From: Paracyclopina nana | Lineage: Eukaryota > Arthropoda > Copepoda > Cyclopoida > Cyclopettidae | Direction: 5' to 3' | Assembly: GCA_019096065.1 (NCBI GenBank) | Contig: JAGUCH010000004.1 | Coordinates: 186,001-250,000 of the forward strand | DNA: 64,000 nt | Shown: piece by piece, positions 33,038 through 44,176 of the stretch | Numbering within the stretch: the stretch's first letter is position 1 | Layout: each line of letters opens with the position of its first letter | Program-made: the position numbers and the translations under genes | Notes under the pieces: generated by a model | What the model saw: only the letters and a program-made list of their open reading frames with translations | Told to the model about the DNA's origin: nothing | Database searches by the model: none

Positions 33038-33112
33038 GTGCACCTATGGCATAGTGGATAGAGTGCTTGGCTCTTGATCCCGCAGTCTAGGGTTCAAACC
33101 CCAGTCATGCCT
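33038..33112 (+). tRNA. tRNA-like sequence (probably a tRNA pseudogene in a mobile element)
   Basis: A box TGGCATAGTGGATAGAG and B box GGGTTCAAACCCC at normal spacing; the T arm pairs with one mismatch but the acceptor ends pair poorly, so a functional tRNA is unlikely. Confidence 0.45.
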
Positions 33113-33180
33113 ATTTTTTTGGTTTCTTTATCTGGCTTAAATTATGTTTAAGTCCTATACATGGCATGCAATTTTCAAGG

Positions 33181-33252
33181 TGTTTCCATAGCTCAGTGGT
33201 TAGAGTATTGGAATGCTGATTCAACTGGCTGAGGTTCAAATCTTGGAAGAAT
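33181..33252 (+). tRNA. tRNA-like sequence 2 in the same element
   Basis: A box TAGCTCAGTGGTTAGAG and B box AGGTTCAAATCTT. Stems are imperfect. The same unit recurs at 54022-54095 in the second copy of the element. Confidence 0.4.
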
Positions 33253-33579
33253 CTCTCTTTTTTCTAACTTGTTTGGAATGTTGTTTAGTTCCATGGATTA
33301 TGAGGGGCATTGAACTACTTAAAATCCCTCGAATTTGATTCCAGGGCCATTAAGAATTTAATATCCCCCAAATTGCCTAGAAAGAACTGTGATATAAAAG
33401 AGCTGAGTCGGATCGGTAAACTGAATTATAGCACGAGGAAATCGTATTACAGTATATAAAAATATTAACTTTTGTCCTGTGCGATGGTCTGGGAACACTT
33501 TTTGTCTATATCACAGTAACTATTTCAGCTGTTTCGCAGAGAAGGTCTTATAATCATGAACAGTTGATGTAAAGAAATA

Positions 33580-33924
33580 ATGGGCAATTGTTTTGGGTCA
33601 TCTAATCAAAGTGACATTGATCCCGTAGGATTCTCAATAACCTTAAACTTAAATGACCTTAAAATATTAATCTAGTGTACTTATAGGAGGAGAGGAGAAG
33701 GCAAATGGCTGAAGCTGCTGAAAAACGACTGAAGCAAGAGGAAAGTCGAGGTATGAAAGATCCTGAAGGGTATAAAAAGAAAATTCAGAAAAGAGAAGAA
33801 ATGGCTGCAGCAGAGCAAGCCAAGCTGTCAAAAGATCACGGTGCACCATTAAAGGTATATTATGAGGATAAGCTTAAAATTACTACATCAAATGATCTCT
33901 CTTTTTCAGTGGCAAGTCAGCTAA
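33580..33924 (+). CDS. SVIP: small VCP/p97-interacting protein
   Basis: Membrane-anchored inhibitor of ERAD that binds p97/VCP through a VIM helix. Exons 33580-33624, 33687-33854, 33910-33924 (introns 62 and 55 bp), 75 residues (human 77). MGNCFGSS is a textbook N-myristoylation plus palmitoylation start; exon 2 is the VIM-containing helix EERRRQMAEAAEKRLKQEES followed by RGMKDPEGYKKK; the last exon supplies only WQVS, matching the conserved LKW-x-V-S end. The three-exon model was needed to recover the short first and last exons. Confidence 0.9.
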
Positions 33925-34530
33925 AGAAAATTGTGATACAAATCAATGTTAAATCAATAATTCACCTGAACGCAACCACCGTAGTAATGCTTCATAATAC
34001 AAATTAGAGAGCCATTCCAAAATGAAACAATAATGAATACATACACAAGACTACTTATTATTTCACTACTTCATGATGGATTTCATCATGTGTATGTGAA
34101 AAAAAAACTGTATTTTCAAAAATAATGCTAGTAACCTCAATTAACAACTTGAGTGTGGAGGACTTTGTTAATCCTCAAGTATCACATAAAAAGTTGAAGA
34201 CTTGTAGTTGACGCTGATAAATATCTAAATATAAAAATAATAAATATCTAAAAATCTATGAGCAAGTTTCCAGAAGCCTTCTAAAGCCTGAAAATATCAC
34301 GCGAAGAATCGAAAGAATATCTATAATACTTCAAAGGAAGCTAAGCAGGCCAAGATAGCTTTGCCGTAATTCAGCTATTTGTATTTCTTGAAGTAAAAGA
34401 GGTCGAGGCTCAACCCAATATTTTCCAATTGATAAAATGGCTCCTATCCTCGGACATTTGGCTAGGGCTCATTTAATTTTGCATTCGTCGATGTAGTATA
34501 TTTAAAAAAAAAGTTTTGCCAAGTAAATAT
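33925..34530. other. intergenic, nothing recognised
   Basis: AT-rich 600-bp spacer between convergent SVIP and PGPEP1. Confidence 0.5.
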
Positions 34531-35783
34531 TCATGGAGCCGACGATCGAAGTGAAATAATCTGCTTAATAACTTCAATTATCACCATAGCTAACTGGTCC
34601 TTCGAGTAGGGCGCGTCAAGGGGAGGCACGTGGATGAAAAGGGACTTTCCTTCGGAGCGAAAGAGGCTTTTGTAGTAGACATAGTCGCACAAGTACCTGC
34701 CAGCATCATTGGAAGTGCAAACCTTGGCATCGCTGGCAATGAAAAGGCAAACATGGACAAATGTCATACGCTCTAATTGAAAAAGCATACCTCAAAGTTC
34801 TGTTAAGTTGATTGGCAATTTGATCCAGATCCAACTCGGTACACAGGACTTGCGTGCTGTCAACTTTGTCCACAACACTAAAAGTAAAGAGTTTTCGTTG
34901 TAACCTTGACCCCAAGACTGATTAAACATTACGAGGGGCGGCCGTACTTGGAGCGACTAGGACATACTGTCCCTGGATAGACTGCAACAGATCGTCCTTT
35001 GATAGACAGACAGAACTCATAGTCCCTGGATCGACGAGACGGATAGTCCTTGGATCGACTACTATGACTTAGCAGGACCTAGGTCGACACGAACGAACTG
35101 TGCTAGGATAGACTGACATAACTGACTGTCCCTGCATCAAAAAACGGATCGTCCTTGGATCGACAGCTAGAACGTACTGTTCAATGTTAGAATTCAACAA
35201 AAACTTTTGTTCTATCCAAGGACTGTATGTTCTCATAGTCAATCCAAGGACGATTCGTCTTGTCGATCCAAGTACATTTCGTTTTTCTTGTCTAACCTAA
35301 TACATGTCAGTCCTGGTCTATCCAAGGACTGTGTGTTCTGACAGTCGGTCCACGGATGATCCGTTTTGTCAATGCAAGGCCGGATCATCGTAGTCTATCC
35401 ACGGACGATCCGTTGTCGATCCAAGGGTAGGAGTCCGATTAAACATTACGAGCATGAACGAACCAGAGAGAGCAAGTGGGAGGCAATTTGCCATCAATGT
35501 CCTTCCGCTCATAGGGTCCATTATGAGCCACTTTTTCTAGTATGACGTCTTTGGCACGACCATGGACTCCAACGTGAACGTAGAAGAAAGGATCCAAATG
35601 TTGCCACTTCTCCGGACAATTGGACCTGTTGAATTCATAGTTGACAGGAATTTCGTCGATGACCAATTCGAATTGCTCATGCTGCCATAAGCTTGGAAGG
35701 AGCTTCACGCTTTCCCAACTCGCATTGACCGGGTGTCCTTCAAAAGGTCCGAATCCAGTAACGACAATCACTCTCTTCCCCAT
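34531..35783 (-). CDS. PGPEP1: pyroglutamyl-peptidase I
   Basis: Cysteine peptidase (family C15) that removes N-terminal pyroglutamate. Exons (minus) 35783-35464, 34877-34791, 34732-34531; 202 residues (human 209). Motifs: VVTGFGPFEGHPVNASW, VHVGVHGRAKDVILEKVAHN (catalytic Glu), NDAGRYLCDYVYYKSL (catalytic Cys) and LFIHVPPLDAPY (catalytic His), so the triad is intact. Intron 1 is 586 bp because it contains a 501-bp inserted element plus a 16-bp duplicated target; without them it would be about 69 bp, the normal size here. The donor CTCTG|GTTCGT gives PPTCSLCVVDK in frame. Confidence 0.93.
34936..35436. mobile_element. 501-bp fold-back-like element in PGPEP1 intron 1
   Basis: Flanked by a perfect 16-bp direct repeat GATTAAACATTACGAG (34920-34935 and 35437-35452). 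The interior repeats CCTTGGATCGAC-like words in one orientation on the left and GTCGATCCAAGG on the right, so the element can fold back on itself. About 93 percent similar by eye to 48341-48843 in COPS5. No coding capacity seen. Confidence 0.85.
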
Positions 35784-36160
35784 TGCTTGCCCCTAAATTG
35801 ACTGTTTTTAAAACAATTCGCGACTTTTTGCAGAAATAAGCAAACTCTCGGCTAGCGTGAAACGTCCTACATTTTTAAGGCAAATTCATCCTATAAATAG
35901 TTCTTGTTTTATTGCTTTTTTCCCGTAAAAGATGAAGCTGTGGCGTCGAAATTGCGTGATTAATTGTTTAATTAGACTCTGAATTGGTTTTCGGCGGTTG
36001 AATTAGGTCATTGGGGTATTCAGTAAAAGAGATTTAATAGATAGGGCTCAAAAGTCGATCCGGCGCAGGTGCCAAGAGAAACAAAACAAACTCTTCAATT
36101 TTTCTCTCTCTTCTCAGTTCAGCTTCAGACTTCAGAGTTGGAAAAATGAGATGAGCCAAG
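35784..36160. other. divergent promoter region PGPEP1 / AT-hook zinc finger
   Basis: 377 bp between divergent start codons; no TATA box or repeat recognised. Confidence 0.5.
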
Positions 36161-39100
36161 ATGGAGTCCAACAGCAGCAGCAGTGATCCCATTGTCATTG
36201 TTTCGACGGTGAGCAGCGTTGTTCCCAACTCCTCGGTGATCTTCCTCGACGATTCCATGCTCCTGCCCTCGTCCAACGACCACCACCACCAGCCCGACAT
36301 TCTGCAGCGAGCTCTGGAGGCGGCAATCACGACCACCTCCAACTTTGCCAGCCCGGCCAAGCTGGACAAAAGTGCCAACAAAGACAACAACTATGTCACC
36401 GTGTTCAACAGCACTGATGGCACCACCCTGAGGCTGACACCCGAAAGTGCCCAAGCTTTGGGCATCAGCATTGCTAACGACCCCGCCGCAAACTTCAGTG
36501 AGTTATCGCATAAAAAACTGAGGCGTAGCCGGACCTATTTTGCATTGCCCACCAAGAATAAGTATGTTTTCTGAGAGTTCACGTTCCAAGGGTTCGTTGA
36601 GAAGTTTGCTTCAAAATCATGGCCTAGCGCTTCCCATTACATGGAATTTTAAGGATTGCGTCCCGCTCAGATTTACATCACTTTTCTGTCGTTGTGAATA
36701 GCAAATCTTATGCCAACTTGATCATATTGTCATTTTAATTTTCATCGCCCTTCCTTGGAATTACAGAGACTTGCTCATGAAACTAATAGTTAAGTTATGA
36801 GATTTTGATAGGAGGCTATGAAAAATTAGAAAATCAAAGATAATAGCGCTGAACGTTTTTGAAAAATCCATGTCATTGGGAGCGCTAGGCCATGATTTGG
36901 AAATAAACTTCCAAATGAACCCTTGGGACGTGAACTCTCAGAAAACATACGTATTCTTGGTGGGCAATGCAAAATAGGTCATGATGCGTATTCAACTTTT
37001 TTGTATTTTCAGCTCCGAATGCCATTTTGAATCCTTCTGGCCAAATGATCATTGAGAAGCAGGAGGCGAAATCCTCGCAGCAAAAAGTCATCCTTTGGCC
37101 GTCTACCAATGCTGGGACAAGTGGCAATGTTGCCTACTTGGTGAGGCCGCAGCCCTTGCCCACGCCAGTGAGCGTGATCCGGCCTTCAGTCATCAGCAAT
37201 AATCACCAAGGAGGACACAACAACACCTCCTTGATCACCAATGTGCTGAGGCCGGTCATGACCACAGGGATTTACGACACCAAAAAGGACCTCATTCCTC
37301 GCATTCCACCCATCATTTTGCCCAAGCCACCACCGGTGGTGTCCGTGGCTCCAACCATGACACTCAGCCACTCCTCGGCCCCAGCCTCGACCCCTTCTTT
37401 CATCGTGACCTCGACAGTGCCCTCAAAAGTGACCTCAGTTGCCAATCCGAATCTCTTCGGAACCACCAAATTCCCCATTCAACTCGTGCAAACTGGAAGC
37501 GTTTTCAGGTATGGAATTCCCTTTTTCCATAAGATTTATAAGATTAATGAGGCTTTTTTTGTTATGGCTCCAACTGTGCTTAAGCTGAAACTCCCAAAGT
37601 TGCATTCTTATGGGATTTTCAGGGCTCTCGAAAATGCCACTTGGCAATGTATCAAGAACTGAGGATGATTTTTGTCCTCTTTACACCAGCATTAAAAAAT
37701 GTAACCTGAAGCCTGAAACTTTTTCACAATATTAGTGTCTTTTGGCGCATTTTCAGCTACTGACAATCATGTAAAAAATCAATTAATTTCCTTAGTAATT
37801 ACCTAGAATAATTAGCTAATTTAACCATTGAAGTATATTTAATAAAAAACTTGAGTTTTTTTAATGTTTACCTCACAATGGTGGCACACTCTTATGAACA
37901 ATGGGATTTTGTCCAGATATTCAATCAAGAAATCTCACTTTTCATCCACCGAATAAATAATAGTTTGTCTTCGCAGAACTCTGCTGCCCTTGAATAACAG
38001 CCAAGCGACTCTAATTCCTAGGTTTTATTGTTATGGCTCCAAGTGTGCTTAAGCTGAAACTCCCAAAGTTGCATTCTTTTGGGGTTTTCAGGGCTCTCGA
38101 AAATGCCACTTGGCAATGTATCCAGAACTGAGGATGATTTTTGTCCACTTTACACCAGTGTTAAAAAATGTAACGTGAAGCCAAACACTTTTTCGCAATA
38201 TTAATGTCTTACTGCACATTTTTAGTAATCAACAATGATGTTAAAAGTCTATTTTTTTCCTAATCAATTTCCAAGTATACAGCGCTTATTTCAATATTGA
38301 AACATATTTATCAAAAACCGAGGGTTTTTACACCGTTTACCTCAAAGTTGCGGCACACTCTTCAAAACATTGGGATTTTGTCAAGTTATTCAATCAAGAA
38401 ATCTCACTTTTGATCCACCGAATAAATAATATAGGATTATACACCTCTAGGCTGGAGGATAACACGAATTATTTTTTAGTGTCAAGTGACAGATCACGAG
38501 TGAGCGGAGCGAACGAGTGATTGGCACGAGACACTAAAAAATAATGAGTGTTATCCGACAGCCTAGAGGTGTATAATCCTATTACTATTAGCTGCCCCCC
38601 AACATTTCAAGCATTGGCTAAAATTGAATTTACGAAAGTTTTTTTGGCTTGATTTTTGCAAGATATGCCTTAAATTTTGCGGCTCGCTTTATTGCAGATA
38701 GCGAGCGTGAGCTCATCAAAGCTGACCCAGCGGTCTAGCCTTCAATATGCGCCTGCACCTGTTGTTGTTGCGTCTTGCACCCATGCCGCACCAGCCCGTT
38801 CGGCCATGTTTTTTCAGCACTCGCTAGTAGTGATGGAGCGAACCGAAAATTTTCAGCTTGATCCAGCTTCAAGCTTTTAAGGCCAAAATTACCCAAAAAG
38901 CACAAATAATGACAGAAACAGCTTTAACTTATATTTGAGCACTTCACTCCCTCAAGTTTTTGTTATTTTTAAAATTAGCTCTTTTTTGTTTTGATTCAAA
39001 ATTGATAAAGTTTTGAAACTTTTTTGGTGTCAAGCTTTTCAAAATTTGGTTCGAGCGATCCCAAGCTTTTTGCTTATGTAGCTCAAGCCAAGCTGAAACT

Positions 39101-42100
39101 CGTTCCATCACTACTCGCTAGTCGCCAGTTTACTGCTGTACGTATTTAAGCCAGCTTCTGAGCGATATTTTCTAATTAAATTGGTGGCTCAGTGGTAGAG
39201 CGTCGGCGCGCTACCTGGGTGACCAGGGTTCGATTCTTACTACCTCCTTCCTTTTTTGCTATGATATTCAAATAAAATAGATGGCGCAAGGATCAAGTGA
39301 GGTATAATGATCATTGTCCACTTGCAGATGCATAATGTTCATTATCCTCCTCTAGATCAAACAACAGTGAAAAATCATGGAAATTATATGGTCGGAACTA
39401 ATGTACTGCTCAGCCGACTCAGCTAATAGTAATAGTTTTTCTTTGCAGAACTCTGCAGCCCTTGAATAACAGCCAAGTGACTCAAATTGCCAAAATGTTG
39501 AAGAGTCGCGGAGTGAAGGATCCGCAAATCGTGTACGAGGACAAGCTCAACAACCGGAAGCTCGTCTACAAAATTGTCTGCAAGGAGGACATCAAAATCG
39601 AGTCCTCTTCCAGCGACATCTCGGAGAACGACGAGGATGAGGAGGATGAGGATCCGGAGGAAATCCGGACCTTGGCAGCGGAGCAGCAAATCATCCTCAA
39701 TCCTCATGACGTGCTCAAGATGACGGATGCAGCCTCGATGATCCTCGGCAAGAAGAGGAAACGTGGAAGGCCGACAGACTTTGAGAAGTTCTTCATGCCC
39801 AAGGTGCCAAAGAAGAAGCACTCGAAGAAGCTCAAGTCGCAGTTTGGCCTCACCGAGGCCCAGGCTCAAGCTGTCGAAAAGGACATTGTCGATGACAAGG
39901 CCATCGTGGAAGTCGAGGTCAAGGATGAGGCCAATGAGGCCATCATGGATGAGGAGGACGGAGAGGGTGGAGTGCTGTCCACATCCAGGACCAGGTCTGG
40001 AAGACTTTCGAGGCCGCCAAGGGCCATTGCACCAAATCTCATTGTTCCCTCCACTGTGGGATCCATTCTGGACATGCCCAACTTGCCACCACCTCCTCCA
40101 CCTCCAGGTAACTTTTTGAGGCTTTTGCTAATATCATTGTTTTCTGTTTTGGAAGCTTCGATGCAAGTAACAGAGTATTGTAATTTGCTTGGGAGCATCA
40201 ATGACGATCTTGGAGGTAGACGCAAATCATTTTGAGCTTGATACAATTCATTTTGAGTTTTTACAGATCCTTTGAGATTGATACAAATCATTTCGAGCTT
40301 TTTACAGATCCTTTGCATTTGGGCTTGATACAAATCATTTTGAGCTTGAAACAAATCCTTTCGAGCTTTTACAGATCCGTTGGGCTTGATACAAATCATT
40401 TTGAGCTTGATATAAATCATTTTGAGCTTGATATAAATCATTTTGAGCTTGATGCAAATCATTTCGAGCTTTTTACAGATCCTTTTGGGCTTGATACAAA
40501 TCATTTTGAGCTTGATTTAAATCATTTTGAGCTTGATACAAGTCATTTTGAGCTTGATACAATTCATTTTGAGTTTTTTACAGATCCTTTGAGATTGATA
40601 CAAATCATTTCGAGCTTTTACAGATCCTTTGGGCTTGATACAAATCATTTTGAGCTTGATATAAATCATTTTGAGCTTGATGCAAATCATTTCGAGCTTT
40701 TTACAGATCCTTTTGGGCTTGATTCAAATCATTTTGAGCTTGATTTAAATCATTTTGAGCTTGATGCAAGTCATTTTGAGCTTGATACAATTCATTTTGA
40801 GTTTTTTTACAGATCCTTTGAGATTGATACAAATCATTTCGAGCTTGATTTAAATCATTTTGAGCTTGATGCAAGTCATTTTGAGCTTGATATAAATCAT
40901 TTTGAGCTTGATATAAGTCATTTTGAGCTTGATATAAGTCATTTTGAGCTTGATACAAATCATTTTGAGCTTGATATAAGTAATTTCAAGCTTGATAGAA
41001 ATCGTTTCGAGCTTGATTAAAATCATTTTGAGCTTGATACAAATCAGTTTGAGCTTGATACAAATCAGTTTGAGCTTGATACAAATCAGTTTGAGCTTGA
41101 TACAAATCATATACAGTATGCTGCAAATCATGGAGACCTTGATGCAAATCATGTACAGATTCTTGCGAATCAAATTGAGCTCATTGCTAATCTAATTGAG
41201 CTAGATGCAAAGCATGTTAGACCTTTTACAAGTCATGTAAGGCTTGAAGCAAATCATGTATAACATGCTGCAAGTTATGCAGAACTTGCTGTGAGTTTTG
41301 TAGAACTTGATGCAAATCATGAACAGCATGCTGCGAATCATGGAGGCCTTGATGCAAATCAAATTCAGCCATGCCGATCTACATATCTCTTCAGGTCTAT
41401 ATGCTTTGCATTTAATTCGAATCCTTTAGTCCTTGATGCCAGTCATGTGTAGCTTGATGCAAGTTATGTAGAACTTGATGGAAATCTTGTAGACCTTTTC
41501 ATATAGACCTTAATTCAAGTCGAATTGAGTTTGATGCAAATGAAATTTGGCTTGATGCAAATGAAATTTGGCTTGATGCAAATCAAATTTGGCTTGATGC
41601 AAATGAAATTTGGCTTGATGCAAATCAAATTAGGCTTGATGCAAATCAAATCAAGCATAAGCGAAAATTTCATGGTGCCAAAACCATATTTCTTCCAAGA
41701 TAGATGACATTTGGTACAACTTGTTTCAGATTTCTCCAAGCTTGAGCCAAAAGCCCGGAGGAAGTTCACCGTTCCAGCCAAGTATCGGTGCAGGGTATGC
41801 AACAAGATCTACTTGGGGGATCGAAAGATGTCGCGACACATGAAAGCCTACCCGAGTCATGGTCCAAGCGAGGACTTTTCATCACCACCCATCGTGTCCT
41901 CATCTTCCTCCTCATCATCATCCAGATCCGAGGCAGAGAAAAAGATGTCCAGCAATCCTACCTTCACAATGCCAATCATTCCCTTGGCCCGGACGCAATT
42001 GGAGGAGCTGGTGAAGAACCTGGACGCGGAGTTGGTCCTGGACGTGGTCGCGAAGAAGATGTTTGACAACTTCTCCCTTTGGGACTTGCAGCTGAAGAAG

Positions 42101-43498
42101 ATGCAGTCGAACAACAAGGACAAGTCCGGACTGGCCAAGCTTGACATCATGTTCAAGGACATGGAGGCCGTCCTGGTGGAGCTGAAGAAGATGGTGGACA
42201 ACTGCTTGACGCATACGAAATTGTGCGACAAGCCGACAGCCTCGGTCACGCTTGGAGATCACTTGCAGCTCGCCTTGAACGCCCATGACGGACCGCTCTT
42301 CCTTGAGCAGCCCAATCACATCCCGGAGGAGTACCACAAGTACTTTGGCATCCAGCCCATCATCAGCTCACCGCTGTCCGAGTCGAACACGAATCCGGAA
42401 GACACGAATCCGGATCCGGAAGAGGAGGACTCCAGCTCCATGATGTCCGGAGTCTCGGACAAGGATCACAACCTCAACGGGCAAATTGTGCTTGAGCGCA
42501 ACCTCGGCGTTTGTGGCCATGACGGAGATGATGACGAGGATGAGGAGGACTCGAACTCCAAGCAGAAGATCGAAGACTCGATGATCAACCAGGATCTGCC
42601 CAAGACAACCTTGATGAATGACGAGGATGACAAGCAGCAGCAGAGGACAAGGCTGCCCTCCTTTTCAAGCATCATTGGCACTGGCAGTCCCAAGGCTGAG
42701 CTGCAGGACATCCTTGAGGACAATGAGCAGGCTCCACAAGTGGCTGATGATGATCAAAGCGCCAAAGACTCCAATGCGAGGCCTGGCTTGGACATCCGGA
42801 GATGCAGCCTGGACCAGAACTCACTGCTGCAATCCTTGAACAATGCTACCAGTCAGACAAGTAGACGTGCCAGCATTGACAATGGGCTCATCATCAGGTC
42901 CTCCTTGGACGCCTCTTCGTTTTTCCCAACCGACATGTTCGAGTCGGTCGCAACTTCAACGGTGACCTCGATGACCTTCAGCAGCCAACATCATCCCTGC
43001 TCAGCTCAGCCTCAAAGTCAGCCTGAGGAGCAACAGCAGCAGCAGATCCCAATGCCAAGATCACCACCGACAACTAAAAAGCAGGACACGTCGTCATCCA
43101 ACTTCCTCATCAGTGATCTTGAGAGTGTCCTCGGATCAGCCGGGGACTTTGCCTTCACCAGCCCCTCACCCGAAAAGCTCATGGCCTCCATACCCCCGAG
43201 CTCCATGATGATTGACAGTGATGACCGGCCAAAGAATCAAAGGACTGACTTCCTTGGCGCTTTGAAGTCCAAAGATGATGCCAAGGACCAGCAGCAGCAA
43301 CAGCAGGAGGATCTCAACAGCTTCGATGACAGCCAAAGCAACAACCTCATCAGGAGCACATTGGCTGATGTCAACCATTTTCCAAGCACCTCGATTGTCG
43401 ATTCAAAGTCTGATGGAGTCAGTGAGAGGGACTCGCTGTCCAGGCTCTTCGATGAGATGACCGAGCAAAACAATGCTGATGAGCATCAGCCTAAATGA
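36161..43498 (+). CDS. large AT-hook / C2H2 zinc-finger nuclear protein (ZNF839-like)
   Basis: Predicted nuclear DNA-binding regulator. Exons 36161-36497, 37013-37508, 39449-40107, 41730-43498 (phases agree), 1086 residues. N-terminus Ser/Asp/Val-rich (SDPIVIVSTVSSVVPNSSVI); exon 2 Pro/Thr-rich, low complexity; exon 3 has SQVTQIAKMLKSRG, VYEDKLNNRKLVYKIV, an acidic block and an AT-hook-like KKRKRGRPTDFEKFF; exon 4 opens with one C2H2 finger (YRCRVCNKIYLGDRKMSRHM ending KAYPSHG), then helical VLDVVAKKMFDNFSLWDLQL and a long Gln/Ser/Asp-rich tail. The single finger with CNK-Y-LGDRKM-RH-K resembles ZNF839; the assignment is tentative. Introns are 515, 1940 and 1622 bp, inflated by inverted repeats, a tandem intron-exon duplication, a MITE and a minisatellite. 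Confidence 0.72.
36533..36979. repeat. inverted-repeat element in zinc-finger intron 1
   Basis: Arms of about 115 bp: ACCTATTTTGCATTGCCC at 36533 and GGGCAATGCAAAATAGGT ending 36979, with AACTCTCAGAAAACATAC and GCGCTAGGCCATGATTT matched inverted. The elements occupy most of the 515-bp intron. No clear TSD. Confidence 0.8.
37552..38026 (+). repeat. tandem duplication of zinc-finger intron 2 with the start of exon 3
   Basis: About 470 bp (37552-38026) is repeated from about 38030 onward: shared GTTATGGCTCCAA.TGTGCTTA, AAAGTTGCATTCTT, CAATCAAGAAATCTCACTTT. The first unit ends with CTTCGCAGAACTCTGC and TGCCCTTGAATAACAGCC, a copy of the exon 3 acceptor and first 40 bases (true one at 39449). If the decoy acceptor were used the frame would reach a stop within about 25 codons. 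Confidence 0.8.
38430..38586. repeat. palindrome in zinc-finger intron 2
   Basis: ATAGGATTATACACCTCTAG at the left pairs with CTAGAGGTGTATAATCCTAT at the right; inner pairing TTTTTTAGTGTC / GACACTAAAAAA and a short loop containing GAGTGAGCGGAGCGAACGAG. About 155 bp in all, near-perfect arms. Confidence 0.88.
38828..39113. mobile_element. hAT-type MITE, family C copy 2 (286 bp)
   Basis: TIRs TAGTGATGGAGCGAA and CTCGTTCCATCACTA with a perfect 8-bp TSD CTCGCTAG at 38820-38827 and 39114-39121. Shorter than copy 1 by an internal deletion. Confidence 0.92.
39180..39247 (+). tRNA. tRNA-like sequence in zinc-finger intron 2
   Basis: A box TGGCTCAGTGGTAGAGC with a paired D stem (GCTC/GAGC) and B box GGGTTCGATTC. 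Anticodon and acceptor stems do not pair well, so probably a tRNA-derived SINE head or pseudogene. Confidence 0.45.
40228..41680. repeat. 21-bp minisatellite filling zinc-finger intron 3
   Basis: Unit TTTTGAGCTTGATACAAATCA repeated with TTTACAGATCC interruptions from about 40228 to 41110, then decayed units and a related AATTTGGCTTGATGCAAATG block at 41525-41650. As 21 is a multiple of three and the unit lacks stops, it reads (FELDxNH)n on the plus strand for 262 codons and (QAQNDLY)n on the minus strand. It lies wholly between donor 40108 and acceptor 41729. Confidence 0.92.
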
Positions 43499-44176
43499 AT
43501 TGATCTATGAGCTTGAATACAACTGCTATGAGAATGTATAATGGCTTGATTCCTCATTAAGCTGTTTCTTTAGTTCCAGATGCTTTTCTACTTAATGGAT
43601 CGCGGGCTTTTTCTTTTTCATGAACTCGTTCAACACATCATGGCTATTTCAACTTAATGAGATGGCTGATGGGACAGAACACCTATGATTAGGACCAGCC
43701 TAAATTGTTAATCTCAACAGCTTTGATGACTGCCAAAGCAACAACCTCATCAGGAGCACATTGGCTGATGTCAACCATTTTCCTAGTACCTCGATTGTTG
43801 ATTCAAAGTCTGATGGAGTCAGCATGAGGGACTCGCCGCGCTGTCCAGGCTCTTCGATGAGATGACTGAGCAAAACAATGATGATGAGCATCAGCCTAAA
43901 TGAATTGATCTATGAGCTTGAATACAACTGCTATGAGATTGTATGCCAACTTGATTCCTTTTTAACAGTGTAAGACAATTTCCTTGCGTTATATTTCAGT
44001 TTACCGAATTGTTACCTTTATTTGACAGTTATTCTAACCTTTGGCTGATTCTGTGCAAAAAAAGGATCCCTTGTGGACCAATTTATCTTCTCCAACACAA
44101 GTTACTCGTTTTTGAAACAAAATTTACTTTTAACGGTTTGCATTTCAAAAGATGGCAAAAATAAGCATTAGGACTA
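43499..44176. other. convergent intergenic with a duplicated zinc-finger 3' end
   Basis: Holds the pseudogenic copy at 43705-43950 and a solo element end at about 43975-44020 (AATTTCCTTGCGTTATATTT then CAGTTTACCGA). Confidence 0.6.
43705..43950 (+). pseudogene. decayed tandem copy of the zinc-finger gene 3' end
   Basis: Matches 43309-43545 closely, including the stop and following TGATCTATGAGCTTGAATAC. Differences include a small insertion (ACTCGCCGCGCTGTCC) that shifts the frame. No upstream exon. Confidence 0.88.

Larger units (their letters stand above)
32891..33452. mobile_element. TIR element family E carrying tRNA-like sequences (562 bp)
   Basis: Ends CTGTAATACGATTTTCGAG at 32891 and, inverted, CGAGGAAATCGTATTACAG at 33452; both are flanked by TATA, a TA- or TATA-type target duplication. 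Inside are two tRNA-like units with pol III A and B boxes (33038-33112 and 33181-33252). A second full-length, diverged copy is at about 53740-54296, and solo right ends occur at 10201, 43975 and 62247. Confidence 0.75.
32211..33579. other. intergenic with palindrome and tRNA-carrying TIR element
   Basis: Nearly all repetitive: palindrome 32701-32863 followed directly by the TIR element 32891-33452. No gene seen. Confidence 0.6.

Noticed and set aside
33038..33112. Functional tRNA genes
   Set aside because: Pol III boxes are good but acceptor and anticodon stems pair poorly and the units lie in repeats, so I call them tRNA-like.
35439..35463. PGPEP1 exon 1 reading on to HARNV and a stop
   Set aside because: This is intron sequence containing the duplicated target; donor at 35463 gives the correct join to exon 2.
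40232..41020. 262-codon FELDxNH repeat protein
   Set aside because: Lies entirely within zinc-finger intron 3 and is a 21-bp tandem repeat open on both strands; kept only as a finding.
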